Of a DNA stretch of 64,000 nucleotides, positions 27,722 to 36,414 are shown in pieces. The translations under genes and the position numbers were made by a program. This stretch comes from Vibrio sp. 10N (GTDB lineage Bacteria > Pseudomonadota > Gammaproteobacteria > Enterobacterales > Vibrionaceae): positions 3,224,001 through 3,288,000 of the forward strand of contig NZ_BTPM01000001.1 of the NCBI RefSeq assembly GCF_036245475.1, in the 5' to 3' direction. The number at the start of each line of letters is the position of its first letter. Positions within the stretch are counted from its first letter, which is position 1. The notes beneath the pieces are model-generated. The model did not search any database. It was not told the origin of the DNA and saw nothing but the letters and a program-made list of their open reading frames with translations.

Positions 27722-30418
27722 ATGCGTATAGAGGAAGCGGCATTGAATCAAACACCAAACACCAGCTCTGCAAGAGGCTTTATTGACAATTTTGATGCAG
27801 GCTCGATAAGGGGCTGGATCTTTAATGAACAGGTTCATAGTGAGGCAAATGAGTTTTATGTTGCTTTGCAAGGCGATATCATTGCCAAAGGCATTGCCAA
27901 TGAGTTTAGAAAAGATCTAGAGCAAGCCGGGTTCGGCGATGGTAAGTGCAGTTTCTCTTTGTCCCTTTCGCTTCCTCTGTCATCTCTCGTAGGTAAGACT
28001 CTAACCTTACTCGATCACCAAAAGCGCCCTATACCCGAGGCGCAGCTGAGTATCAAAGACCCCGAGCATACGATAGAACTGTCTTTGGTATCTGTTGCAC
28101 CACAACAGTTAACGTTTACTTATTATTCAGACACCGACATCGATAGCCATCTGGTTTTGCACGCCAACGCTTCTCCCATTTATTCGAAACAAATCGGTAT
28201 AAAAGCAGGGGTCGGGACGTTAATGGTGCCGGTATCCAGAGATGAGTTAATAGGTAGAGAAAGTGACTTTCAACTCGCATTGAGTGGTTGGCCATGTTTT
28301 TTGTGGCAGCGGAGACTTTTTCTCGCCAGATTGTACTCGGACAGTGCATTTAGCGCCGAGACTCAAAATGCAGTGCGACAAACCACTCAATCTCGAGAGG
28401 AATTGCTCGCGGCCAAGCTGGTACAAAGATTAGAAACAGTTACCGCCGAGTCGACAAGTTCGCTCTATGATGCACTGCTCGCATCATTGGGCAAACCTCA
28501 CGCGTCACTTCAACTCCCTTATGTGACCAAACCTGATGTATCGGTTATTCTTCCCGTTGGGATAGACAAAGCTGATCTTTACCAATTTGTTGGTGCTCTA
28601 CTGTTAAGTCACAACGATCTTACCTACCAGCTTATTTGGCCAACCAGCTCACCAGACAGCGTCGACATTGCCAACCTAACCCTTGTCTCGTTGACGGATG
28701 AATTAGCACCTGCATCAGCGTTACAGTTGGCATTAAACTCTGCACTTGCTCCGGTTACTATTGTATGCCCGCATAGCGTTGATGTTGACTCGCATTGCCT
28801 AGAAACACTACAGCAATCATTGAATCAAACCGGTATTGGCTTTGTTGGAAGTAGCCTTCAGGATTATCACGGTTACATCATTGATACCGGCATTGATGTC
28901 TGTCGAGACAGTCACGTCACTGAGTTAGAGCTGGCATCACACTGTCGCCACCGTTACGTACGACCGATAGACTACAGTTTAGTTGCTCCGTCAGCGTATC
29001 GTACCGAACAAATTGCGGCCTTGGGCATTAACCCAGAGTCTCAATCAATATCGGATGTATTAATTGATTGGCAAATACGTTTACGCGACGAAAAGCTATT
29101 AGGGATGTACCAACCTAATGCGATTGCTCGAGGGCAAGAGCTGGCTCAGCACTGGCGATATCATCAAAAAGAGGCGAATACTCTCGCCAGACATGCGGCC
29201 AAGCGGCACAATACGCAAACTCTCACCGTAGAACGTCGAGCAATACTCGGAACCATACTCGTCATTGACGCCCAGACCCCAACGCCCGACAGCGACGCTG
29301 GTTCCTATGCCGCCATTCAGGAAATAAAACTTCTTCAGGCTCTTGGCTACCATGTTGTATTTATTCCTCTGAAGATGTCGTTCGAACCCCACTACACAGA
29401 AAGGCTTCAAAGCATGGGGATAGAGGTATGTTATGCCCCATATTACCATTCATTTCTGGACGCGATATTGAATCATTTGCCAACCTCCAGTGCTGTGTAC
29501 ATTACAAGGCATCATGTTGCGTCACAGTGCTTAGAGACTATTCGAACACACGCCCCTGATGTGCCAGTGCTGTTCAACAATGCTGATTTACACTTCCTGC
29601 GCGAAATCCGCTCGGCACTCTCAATGCCAGCTGAATCAGAAGATCAGAAAAGAATCCAGCAACAGTTACTTAATGCAGCCCTGGAGACCAAAAACAGTGA
29701 GCTGGATGTCATGAAGCAAGCCAATGCGGTACTCTCATACAATGATTCAGAACACGCAGTCATTACCTCACACTTATTGACCCAAGATAAGATATTTAAG
29801 TGTCCTTGGGTGTTAGAGGCGAAGGAAAAACAGTGTCAGTTCCAGAGTAGTCAAGGTATTGCATTTTTAGGCGGATATAAACATTGGCCCAATGTTGAAG
29901 CCGTAGAATTTTTCTTGGAACACGTTTTCCCAGCACTCGTTGAGCAAGCACCAGATATTAACGTTTATTTATATGGCAGTCATATGCCGGACACCTTCCA
30001 GCGCTTTTCTCACCCAAATCTACACTTGATTGGGTTTGTAGAAAACCTTGATGATGTATTTTTAAATCATCGTCTATTCATCGCACCACTTCTGTCGGGT
30101 GCAGGAATCAAGGGAAAAGTTCTTGAGTCGGCAGCATACGGTACGCCGAGTGTGCTCTCACCTATCGCTGCTGAAAGTACCGGGCTTATCGATAACATCA
30201 ACACCCTGATTGCAGATACGCCACAGGAATGGATTGCAAAAATCACTGAGCTGTATAGTAATGAGCTGCTTTGGCAACAACTTTCATGCAACGCACACAC
30301 GCTCGCAAATGAGCAATATTCATTTCAAAACGGATTACGAAAAATGGCTGATGCTTTCCACTTTGTCGGCTTAGCTACTGTAAACCAAGATCTCCATCAG
30401 AAAGGAACACTTCAATAG
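27722..30418 (+). CDS. GW/RxDL module fused to glycosyltransferase family 4 domain
   Basis: The protein is 898 residues. The N-terminal module (about 10-100) has 'GFIDNFDAGSIRGWIFN' and 'FRKDLEQAGFGD'. A middle region (250-450) has a weak GT2-like look ('VSVILPVGIDKADLYQFVGA'). The C-terminal GT4 domain (about 530-890) has 'GIAFLGGYKHWPNVEAVEFF' and 'FIAPLLSGAGIKGKVLESAA'. ATG 27722 is reported, but TTG 27743, eight bases after GAGGAA, has the better ribosome site. The longer frame from 27674 overlaps the previous gene and is unlikely. Confidence 0.78.
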   Translation: MRIEEAALNQTPNTSSARGFIDNFDAGSIRGWIFNEQVHSEANEFYVALQGDIIAKGIANEFRKDLEQAGFGDGKCSFSLSLSLPLSSLVGKTLTLLDHQKRPIPEAQLSIKDPEHTIELSLVSVAPQQLTFTYYSDTDIDSHLVLHANASPIYSKQIGIKAGVGTLMVPVSRDELIGRESDFQLALSGWPCFLWQRRLFLARLYSDSAFSAETQNAVRQTTQSREELLAAKLVQRLETVTAESTSSLYDALLASLGKPHASLQLPYVTKPDVSVILPVGIDKADLYQFVGALLLSHNDLTYQLIWPTSSPDSVDIANLTLVSLTDELAPASALQLALNSALAPVTIVCPHSVDVDSHCLETLQQSLNQTGIGFVGSSLQDYHGYIIDTGIDVCRDSHVTELELASHCRHRYVRPIDYSLVAPSAYRTEQIAALGINPESQSISDVLIDWQIRLRDEKLLGMYQPNAIARGQELAQHWRYHQKEANTLARHAAKRHNTQTLTVERRAILGTILVIDAQTPTPDSDAGSYAAIQEIKLLQALGYHVVFIPLKMSFEPHYTERLQSMGIEVCYAPYYHSFLDAILNHLPTSSAVYITRHHVASQCLETIRTHAPDVPVLFNNADLHFLREIRSALSMPAESEDQKRIQQQLLNAALETKNSELDVMKQANAVLSYNDSEHAVITSHLLTQDKIFKCPWVLEAKEKQCQFQSSQGIAFLGGYKHWPNVEAVEFFLEHVFPALVEQAPDINVYLYGSHMPDTFQRFSHPNLHLIGFVENLDDVFLNHRLFIAPLLSGAGIKGKVLESAAYGTPSVLSPIAAESTGLIDNINTLIADTPQEWIAKITELYSNELLWQQLSCNAHTLANEQYSFQNGLRKMADAFHFVGLATVNQDLHQKGTLQ

Positions 30419-30419
30419 T

Positions 30420-31049
30420 ATGATGAACAGACGTATTTTTATCACCGCCATTCGAATTATTCCGAAGCGGTTACAAAGTAAAGCCCTTGGTAAAGCCCTT
30501 AACTTCCTGTTTACTGAAAACCCTATAAAGGTAGATGATGGGACAACGCTAGCCATCAAGCTTGAGGAAATCAAAGACCCATGGCACTTTGTCAGCGAAG
30601 GCCATAAACTTAATGCGATCTCAAAAGCCCCCGTTTGTTCTGATATCTCTGTCGCGTCTAATCTAGACACTGTGCTATCACTCCAAACAAAAGAAGAACT
30701 CAACAACGCTATTGTAAATAACCAGGTATCCATTAGTGGCCACAATAAAGCTGCACTACTTTCCGCCATTTCAGAGTTGCGTCAGCAAACCATAGATGAT
30801 CTAGTCAATAGCGGCTATCGATTCTTGAGACTAAAGCAGCCACCACGCTTAGATATTCATGCCGTCACTTTCGCGGATGTCAGAAATCAACAAGATGTCG
30901 ACTTTTTACGTGATGAAGCAATACGTCTGGAAAATAAAGACATTAGGCTAGCGCTCAAGTTAATGGAAATTGCACACAAAGCCCGCCCAAGCGGCCCTGT
31001 TATCTCACAAAAAGTGCAACAATATCGTCAAAAAGTGAACAGCCTTTAA
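30420..31049 (+). CDS. SCP2-like domain protein with TPR-like C-terminal tail
   Basis: The 209-residue protein starts one base after the previous stop. Residues 10-130 resemble the SCP2 sterol-carrier/UbiT fold: 'IIPKRLQSKALGKALNFLF', 'DDGTTLAIKLEEIKDPWHFV', then 'SDISVASNLDTVLSL' and 'NAIVNNQVSISGHNKAALLS'. Residues 160-205 form a helical tail, 'VDFLRDEAIRLENKDIRLA' then 'LMEIAHKARPSGPVI'. That tail recurs in the sulfotransferases at 49603 and 50918. A lipid-binding role at the glycan assembly site is possible. The family assignment is by eye. Confidence 0.6.
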   Translation: MMNRRIFITAIRIIPKRLQSKALGKALNFLFTENPIKVDDGTTLAIKLEEIKDPWHFVSEGHKLNAISKAPVCSDISVASNLDTVLSLQTKEELNNAIVNNQVSISGHNKAALLSAISELRQQTIDDLVNSGYRFLRLKQPPRLDIHAVTFADVRNQQDVDFLRDEAIRLENKDIRLALKLMEIAHKARPSGPVISQKVQQYRQKVNSL

Positions 31050-31115
31050 CGACCATCAGCACAACACATACATCATCAAATTTAATTCGCATTATACAAA
31101 GACAACGGTAATATC

Positions 31116-32303
31116 ATGTCGGCTTACAAACTTAGTAACCCCATCAAAAACTATGAATGGGGCTGTAAAAACTCACTAAACAAACTTTTTGGGTGCAGTA
31201 ACCCAGACAATGTGCCCCAGGCCGAACTCTGGATGGGTGCACATGCTAATGGCTGCTCTGAACTTCAATCCAACGCTATGTCGTTAGCCACATATATAGA
31301 GACTGCACCCCATAAGACGCTAGGTGAATACACCGCGCAGCGATACAAAGCCCTCCCTTTTTTGTTCAAAGTACTTGCTGCTGATGCGCCTCTATCAATA
31401 CAGGTGCATCCTAATAAAGACAAAGCAGAAGTTGGATTTAACCGAGAAGACAAACTTGGCCTCGCAATTAATGACGCTAAGCGCAATTACAAGGATAACA
31501 ACCATAAGCCAGAACTGGTCTATGCAATTACTTGTTATAAGGCGATGAACGGTTTCAGACCAATAAACCACATTCTAAGTTTGTTTGAAGAACTCTACCT
31601 TCCATCACTCCAAGAGGAGCTGAGTGCTTTACATCAGTCACCAAATACAGAAGGTCTCAAGGCGTTTTTCTCCAAATTGCTTACGCTAAATGATGACAAA
31701 CTGTCACAGGCCATCAACGAGCTGACTCATCACTTTCAACGTCAAGATTTATCATCAATGGCAAAAGAGGCTCTGGAGTACAGCCGATCCTTTATTCAAT
31801 ATTTCAGCAATGATGTTGGAATATTGTCTCCGTTGGTATTGAATACAATAGAGTTGGCTCCCGGTGAAGCCATGTTTCTTCATGCAGAAACACCGCACGC
31901 TTATGTTCGCGGCACCGCACTGGAAATTATGGCCAACTCAGACAATGTCTTGCGGGCAGGCCTCACACCAAAGCATATTGATGTACAAGAGCTATTGGAC
32001 AACACGCTCTTTGAGCCCATTGAACCAGAAAATTTAAAGCTAAATCCAGTTCTTTCTGACGGACGTTCTCACTTCCCAGTTCCGGTCGATGACTTCGCAT
32101 TCGACATTCTTTCTGTTAGCCAACCACAAAAAGCACAGTACCTTCGAAGCGCAGAGATTCTTTTTTGTATAGAAGGTGAAGTGGTTATTGAGACCTCAGA
32201 GACAACAGTTATTCTTAGAACTGGAGAGTCTGCGTTTATTCCTTGCTCCACATTCAAATACCAATACAGTGGTGTAGGAAAGCTCGCTCGAGCTTACAAC
32301 TAG
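31116..32303 (+). CDS. manA: Mannose-6-phosphate isomerase, class I
   Basis: The 395-residue zinc enzyme shows 'NPIKNYEWG', the metal-binding 'PLSIQVHPNKDKAEVGFN', 'NHKPELVYAIT' and 'MFLHAETPHAYVRGTALEIM', all standard for type I PMI. It interconverts fructose-6-P and mannose-6-P and feeds manB and manC. ManC here also has a C-terminal isomerase domain, so the step is duplicated in the locus. Confidence 0.95.
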   Translation: MSAYKLSNPIKNYEWGCKNSLNKLFGCSNPDNVPQAELWMGAHANGCSELQSNAMSLATYIETAPHKTLGEYTAQRYKALPFLFKVLAADAPLSIQVHPNKDKAEVGFNREDKLGLAINDAKRNYKDNNHKPELVYAITCYKAMNGFRPINHILSLFEELYLPSLQEELSALHQSPNTEGLKAFFSKLLTLNDDKLSQAINELTHHFQRQDLSSMAKEALEYSRSFIQYFSNDVGILSPLVLNTIELAPGEAMFLHAETPHAYVRGTALEIMANSDNVLRAGLTPKHIDVQELLDNTLFEPIEPENLKLNPVLSDGRSHFPVPVDDFAFDILSVSQPQKAQYLRSAEILFCIEGEVVIETSETTVILRTGESAFIPCSTFKYQYSGVGKLARAYN

Positions 32304-32332
32304 ATAATAAAACATAAAGGACAACGTCAACC

Positions 32333-33232
32333 ATGATCAAACACTGCCTATTCCCCGCAGCAGGCTACGGCACCCGCTTTCTACCGGCTACAAAGTCAAT
32401 GCCAAAGGAAATGATGCCGGTCGTGAACAAGCCACTTATCGAGTATGGTGTCGAAGAGGCGATTCAAGCAGGCATGAACCATATGGCCATCGTCACTGGG
32501 CGTGGTAAACACACGCTCATGGATCATTTTGATAAAAACTATGAGCTAGAGCACCAAATCAGTGGCACCGCTAAAGAGTCGCTGCTTACCGATATTCGTT
32601 CTCTCATCGACTCTGCGTCTTATACTTACATTCGACAACGAGAAATGAAAGGTCTGGGTCATGCGATCCTAACCGGTAAAGAGCTTGTTGGAGACAACCC
32701 TTTCGCGGTGGTGTTAGCAGACGATTTGTGTGTAAATAAAGATGATGGCGTGCTTTCTCAGATGGTGAAACTTTACAATAAGTTTCGCTGCTCTATTGTC
32801 GCGGTAGAAGAAGTGCCTGAATCAGAGACCCACAAATATGGCGTCATCGCCGGTGAGCAACTCAAGGACAATTTGTTCCGTGTGGACAACATGGTTGAAA
32901 AGCCAGAGCTAGGAAGCGCTCCAAGTAACCTTGCTATCATTGGCCGATACATCCTCACTCCAGATATTTTCGAACACATCGAAAATACCGAGCCAGGTAA
33001 AGGCGGTGAAATCCAAATCACTGATGCGCTATTAAAACAAGCCCAACAAGGGTGTGTGATGGCGTACAAATTTGAAGGTAAACGCTTCGATTGCGGTAGT
33101 GTTGAGGGGTATATGGACGCAACCAATTATTGCTATCAGAACCTTTACCTCGATTCACAGTCACCAAGTTCTACCATTGCTCAATATGAAGTAGAGAAAG
33201 AAGACTCAACTCAGGAGCTGTCGCCAGCTTAA
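32333..33232 (+). CDS. galU: UTP-glucose-1-phosphate uridylyltransferase
   Basis: The 299-residue protein has 'LFPAAGYGTRFLPATKSMPK', 'EMMPVVNKPLIEYGVEEA', 'QREMKGLGHAIL', 'VLADDLCV' and 'FDCGSVEGYMDA', the GalU signature set. It makes UDP-glucose for glycan synthesis. It is the last + strand gene before a hairpin and a convergent - strand gene. Confidence 0.96.
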   Translation: MIKHCLFPAAGYGTRFLPATKSMPKEMMPVVNKPLIEYGVEEAIQAGMNHMAIVTGRGKHTLMDHFDKNYELEHQISGTAKESLLTDIRSLIDSASYTYIRQREMKGLGHAILTGKELVGDNPFAVVLADDLCVNKDDGVLSQMVKLYNKFRCSIVAVEEVPESETHKYGVIAGEQLKDNLFRVDNMVEKPELGSAPSNLAIIGRYILTPDIFEHIENTEPGKGGEIQITDALLKQAQQGCVMAYKFEGKRFDCGSVEGYMDATNYCYQNLYLDSQSPSSTIAQYEVEKEDSTQELSPA

Positions 33233-33253
33233 TATCCTCTGTTGAGAATATAA

Positions 33254-33289
33254 CGCCGTGCCTTTGAATCCTCTTCAAACTGCACGGCG
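33254..33289 (+). terminator. Bidirectional terminator-like hairpin after galU
   Basis: CGCCGTGC pairs with GCACGGCG, and an inner TTTGAA/TTCAAA extends the stem. It lies in the 79-base gap between convergent galU and the secreted protein gene at 33312. The T-run is weak on both sides, so efficiency is uncertain. Confidence 0.65.
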
Positions 33290-33311
33290 CTAAATTTAGT
33301 GAGAAACTGAA

Positions 33312-36299
33312 TCACCGCTCGTCCATTGAAAACACCGCCGCATAAACTCCATCATTATAATGCGTCTCTCCTCCCTCATCACGCTCTTCTCTATAGGTGT
33401 CCGTCCACGTAATCACCACTTGTTTTTGCCCATTCACATCCATAGCAAGATCTTTAACTCGGCGCGTAAACTGAGAATTCACTTGCAACGTCTCACCCAC
33501 CAGCATGTTATTTGTATCAAAGTGGCGGAAGTAGATATCCGAGCCATATTTATCATCAGAGCTATAGCCTTCCCACGTCACCACAAAACTGTCATCGTCG
33601 AATAAGTGCACCTGCGGCGTGTCTGCAAAAATGTCATCAGCAAAGCTTACAAGCAGCTCCGAGCCTACTTTACTGCCATCAGAATCAAATCGCTGAGCGT
33701 AAATCGCGTCTCTTTGTGCATCTCGCCAAACAACAATCGACGCTCCTTGGCTATTTAGCGACACATCTGGGGCAGTTTGTGAGCCTTCTTCAGTCATATT
33801 GACCTGTGCTACCGATGTCATTGAGTCATCGCTAGATAAATCAATTCTATTGATGTCTTCGTTTAAATTGCCATCTTCCCACACGATGCTGATGTCATTC
33901 GCATTCGCCGCCACGACAGTATGGCTAACACTGCCCCAACCTACGTCCACCAACCATTCATCTTCAGCCGTAGCGTCACCGTTGGCATCAAAGCGATGAT
34001 AAGCAAGACCTGTACTAAAACCACGCCCATAATCATGAACTAACACGAAGGAACCATCATCAAATAGAGTAACGGCGTTCTCGTAATGTCCCCAGTCATC
34101 GGAGTTAGACTGTATGGCAAAATCCGCAACTTTTACCGAGCCATCCGCATTAAATACTTTGATATGGTGGCCAATGGTGGGCTTGGATGTATCATCGTCT
34201 CGCTCATCTATCCAAGAAATGGCAAACTCGCCCGAGCGATTCATCGATATACTCGGCGTCACGAGATCGTTATAACCCTCGCCTATCGGCATGTCATTAA
34301 CTCGAAATTCCGATCCTATCGCTGTACCATCGGCAGAAAAACGACGCGCATAAATATTGCTACGACGCTCATCAGCTAGCGATGTGCCTTGCGCTTCCCA
34401 TACCACGACAAAATTGCCTTGTTCGTCTATCGCGACATCCGACTGTTGCTGAGAGTAAGCAAGCGTCTGGTTAACATGGATTTCGGTTGGCGAAAATATG
34501 ACATCTTTGGTGAGCGGATTATCATCTTCGGCGTCAGGAATGCCGTCGTTGTCATCGTCATCATCTCGGTTGTTGCCTATACCATCACCGTCGGTATCGA
34601 TACTTTCCGAACTGTCTTTAGGGAACTGATCCAGCGTGTCTTCGACGCCATCGTTGTCATCATCTGTATCGGCGTTATTCCCCACACCATCTCCGTCAGT
34701 GTCTTCAGACTCGGTGGCATCTTTTGGCATCGCGTCTAAATCGTCTTCAATTCCATCGTTATCATCATCGCTGTCGGCGTTGTCTCCCATGCCATCATTG
34801 TCTGTATCGAGTGTTTCTAAATCATTTTGTGGGAACACATCTAGACTGTCTTCGACACCATCGTTATCGTCATCACTATCTAGGGCATTGGGAATATGGT
34901 CGCCATCAAGATCGTTAGTGACATGTCGCCTTACCAAGGTTGTACCTTGTGTCGTCGGCGAGTAAAAACTCAGCGTACTTTCTCCTGCTGCCGTTAAGCT
35001 AATAACCGCAACCTCGGGCTGCCCGCTTTCATTGCTGTCTATGTCGGTCAATATATGCGCATCTACCGCGTTCTCATCGAGTAGGATACTTGCTGGGTTG
35101 TCGGCTCCAATGTCACTCGACATCAGTATCAATTCCAAGCGATTGTCTTTACGTTTTGCGAGCAGCGAAAAGTCTGCAACACCATCTTCGGAAAAATCTG
35201 GAACGGCCTGAAAACTGATTGGTTCAATATTCTTCGGCCAGTTGTAACGGCCCAAGTTCTCACTGCGATTTTGACCGCTTTTTATTAGCAATTGATATTT
35301 ATTAATGGAAGCTCGAAAACCAAACAGCGCTATATCGTCGATACCATCAAAATTGAGGTCGGGGATAATTTCAAGTCGCACCTTCGACATATCAGAAGGC
35401 CAGCTGTAGATGCGGTAAAGGCCTTTATGAGTGTCGCCTTTCTTCACCAATAGCTGCCAACGACCATCGCTTTCATCTTTCAGTTTACCCAGAAAGCCAA
35501 CTTCACGCGCCCCATCGCCATTAAAATCAATCAGCTTATGCAAAGAGAGCTCTGCCCATTTACTTGGGGCGTTATAGGCACCAAATATGTCCTTGCTATT
35601 TTTGCCGCTAACCACTTTCATTTGCGGCTTACCGTTTCGCTTTATGACGCCATATAAGCCAACTTCACTTATTCCATCATCATTTTGATCAGCTAATTGA
35701 ATGTACTGAGGCTGGTTCCAAAGTGCTGGAAAGCTGTAGGTCGCGATTTTGACACTGGGATCACTGCCACTCTTAACAATAAGCTGTGGTCTAGAGCCTT
35801 GTTTGAATACGCCCGACAATGCGATTTCTCTTACACCATCACCATCCATATCTTCCAAAATATGAGGTTGCACCTGGCTCCAGTTATTTGGCCAGCCATA
35901 CTGCGCTAAGGAGGTATAATCAGCCCCGCTGTGGAGGATTAACTGCCACTTACCATCTGAAGCGCCCCCTACTTTCTGCCCAAAGAGTGCAATGTCCTCG
36001 ATACCATCATTGTTATGGTCTGGAAGAATTAAGATTTGCGGATCGGATAACGTATTTGACCAGGCGAAACTGTCCAACAAGCGATTCGAGTCACCAGCAC
36101 CACTAAATCGGCTCAAAGTAAGCTCGTTCGTCACTGAATTGAGCTGAAAAAGGCCGTAATCACGAACTGCGTCCTGATTTAAGTCACCAAGGCTAAAAAT
36201 AGAATTGAGTGAAGCTTGATCAATAAATCCGTTGTACGATGCCTCGGAATGAGCCGTGAACGCCATTCCGAGTGCGATCATCAGTGTGTGCTTTCGCAT
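33312..36299 (-). CDS. Secreted FG-GAP propeller / TSP3 / second repeat-domain protein
   Basis: The 995-residue protein starts at the ATG ending at 36299, behind AAGGAAG; the frame extends to 36335 but the signal peptide 'MRKHTLMIALGMAFTAHSEA' fits this start. Residues 25-440 are FG-GAP-like repeats of about 50 residues ('GDLNQDAVRDYGLF', 'DHNNDGIEDIALFG'). Residues 455-605 are D-rich thrombospondin-type-3 calcium repeats ('DSDDDNDGVEDSLD'). Residues 620-995 are a different repeat set with 'DEQGNFVVVWEAQG' and 'RFSADGTAIGSEFRVND'. It is probably exported and calcium-stabilised. Unlike its neighbours, the propeller is at the N-terminus. Confidence 0.82.
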   Translation of the reverse strand: MRKHTLMIALGMAFTAHSEASYNGFIDQASLNSIFSLGDLNQDAVRDYGLFQLNSVTNELTLSRFSGAGDSNRLLDSFAWSNTLSDPQILILPDHNNDGIEDIALFGQKVGGASDGKWQLILHSGADYTSLAQYGWPNNWSQVQPHILEDMDGDGVREIALSGVFKQGSRPQLIVKSGSDPSVKIATYSFPALWNQPQYIQLADQNDDGISEVGLYGVIKRNGKPQMKVVSGKNSKDIFGAYNAPSKWAELSLHKLIDFNGDGAREVGFLGKLKDESDGRWQLLVKKGDTHKGLYRIYSWPSDMSKVRLEIIPDLNFDGIDDIALFGFRASINKYQLLIKSGQNRSENLGRYNWPKNIEPISFQAVPDFSEDGVADFSLLAKRKDNRLELILMSSDIGADNPASILLDENAVDAHILTDIDSNESGQPEVAVISLTAAGESTLSFYSPTTQGTTLVRRHVTNDLDGDHIPNALDSDDDNDGVEDSLDVFPQNDLETLDTDNDGMGDNADSDDDNDGIEDDLDAMPKDATESEDTDGDGVGNNADTDDDNDGVEDTLDQFPKDSSESIDTDGDGIGNNRDDDDDNDGIPDAEDDNPLTKDVIFSPTEIHVNQTLAYSQQQSDVAIDEQGNFVVVWEAQGTSLADERRSNIYARRFSADGTAIGSEFRVNDMPIGEGYNDLVTPSISMNRSGEFAISWIDERDDDTSKPTIGHHIKVFNADGSVKVADFAIQSNSDDWGHYENAVTLFDDGSFVLVHDYGRGFSTGLAYHRFDANGDATAEDEWLVDVGWGSVSHTVVAANANDISIVWEDGNLNEDINRIDLSSDDSMTSVAQVNMTEEGSQTAPDVSLNSQGASIVVWRDAQRDAIYAQRFDSDGSKVGSELLVSFADDIFADTPQVHLFDDDSFVVTWEGYSSDDKYGSDIYFRHFDTNNMLVGETLQVNSQFTRRVKDLAMDVNGQKQVVITWTDTYREERDEGGETHYNDGVYAAVFSMDER

Positions 36300-36414
36300 C
36301 TTTATCTTCCTTGATAACTCTAACAATATGGTCACGAGACATCAAAAAGTGTAGCAAACGCACTTCATATCACCTGATTTAATATTGATCAGCTTCACAC
36401 AAATCACTACTGCA

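Noticed and set aside
34636..34965. Ser/Pro-rich + strand frames opposite TSP3 repeats (also near 37.8, 44.5 and 57.4 kb)
   Set aside because: They are the complement of Asp/Gly-rich calcium repeats, recur wherever these repeats occur, and have no independent support.
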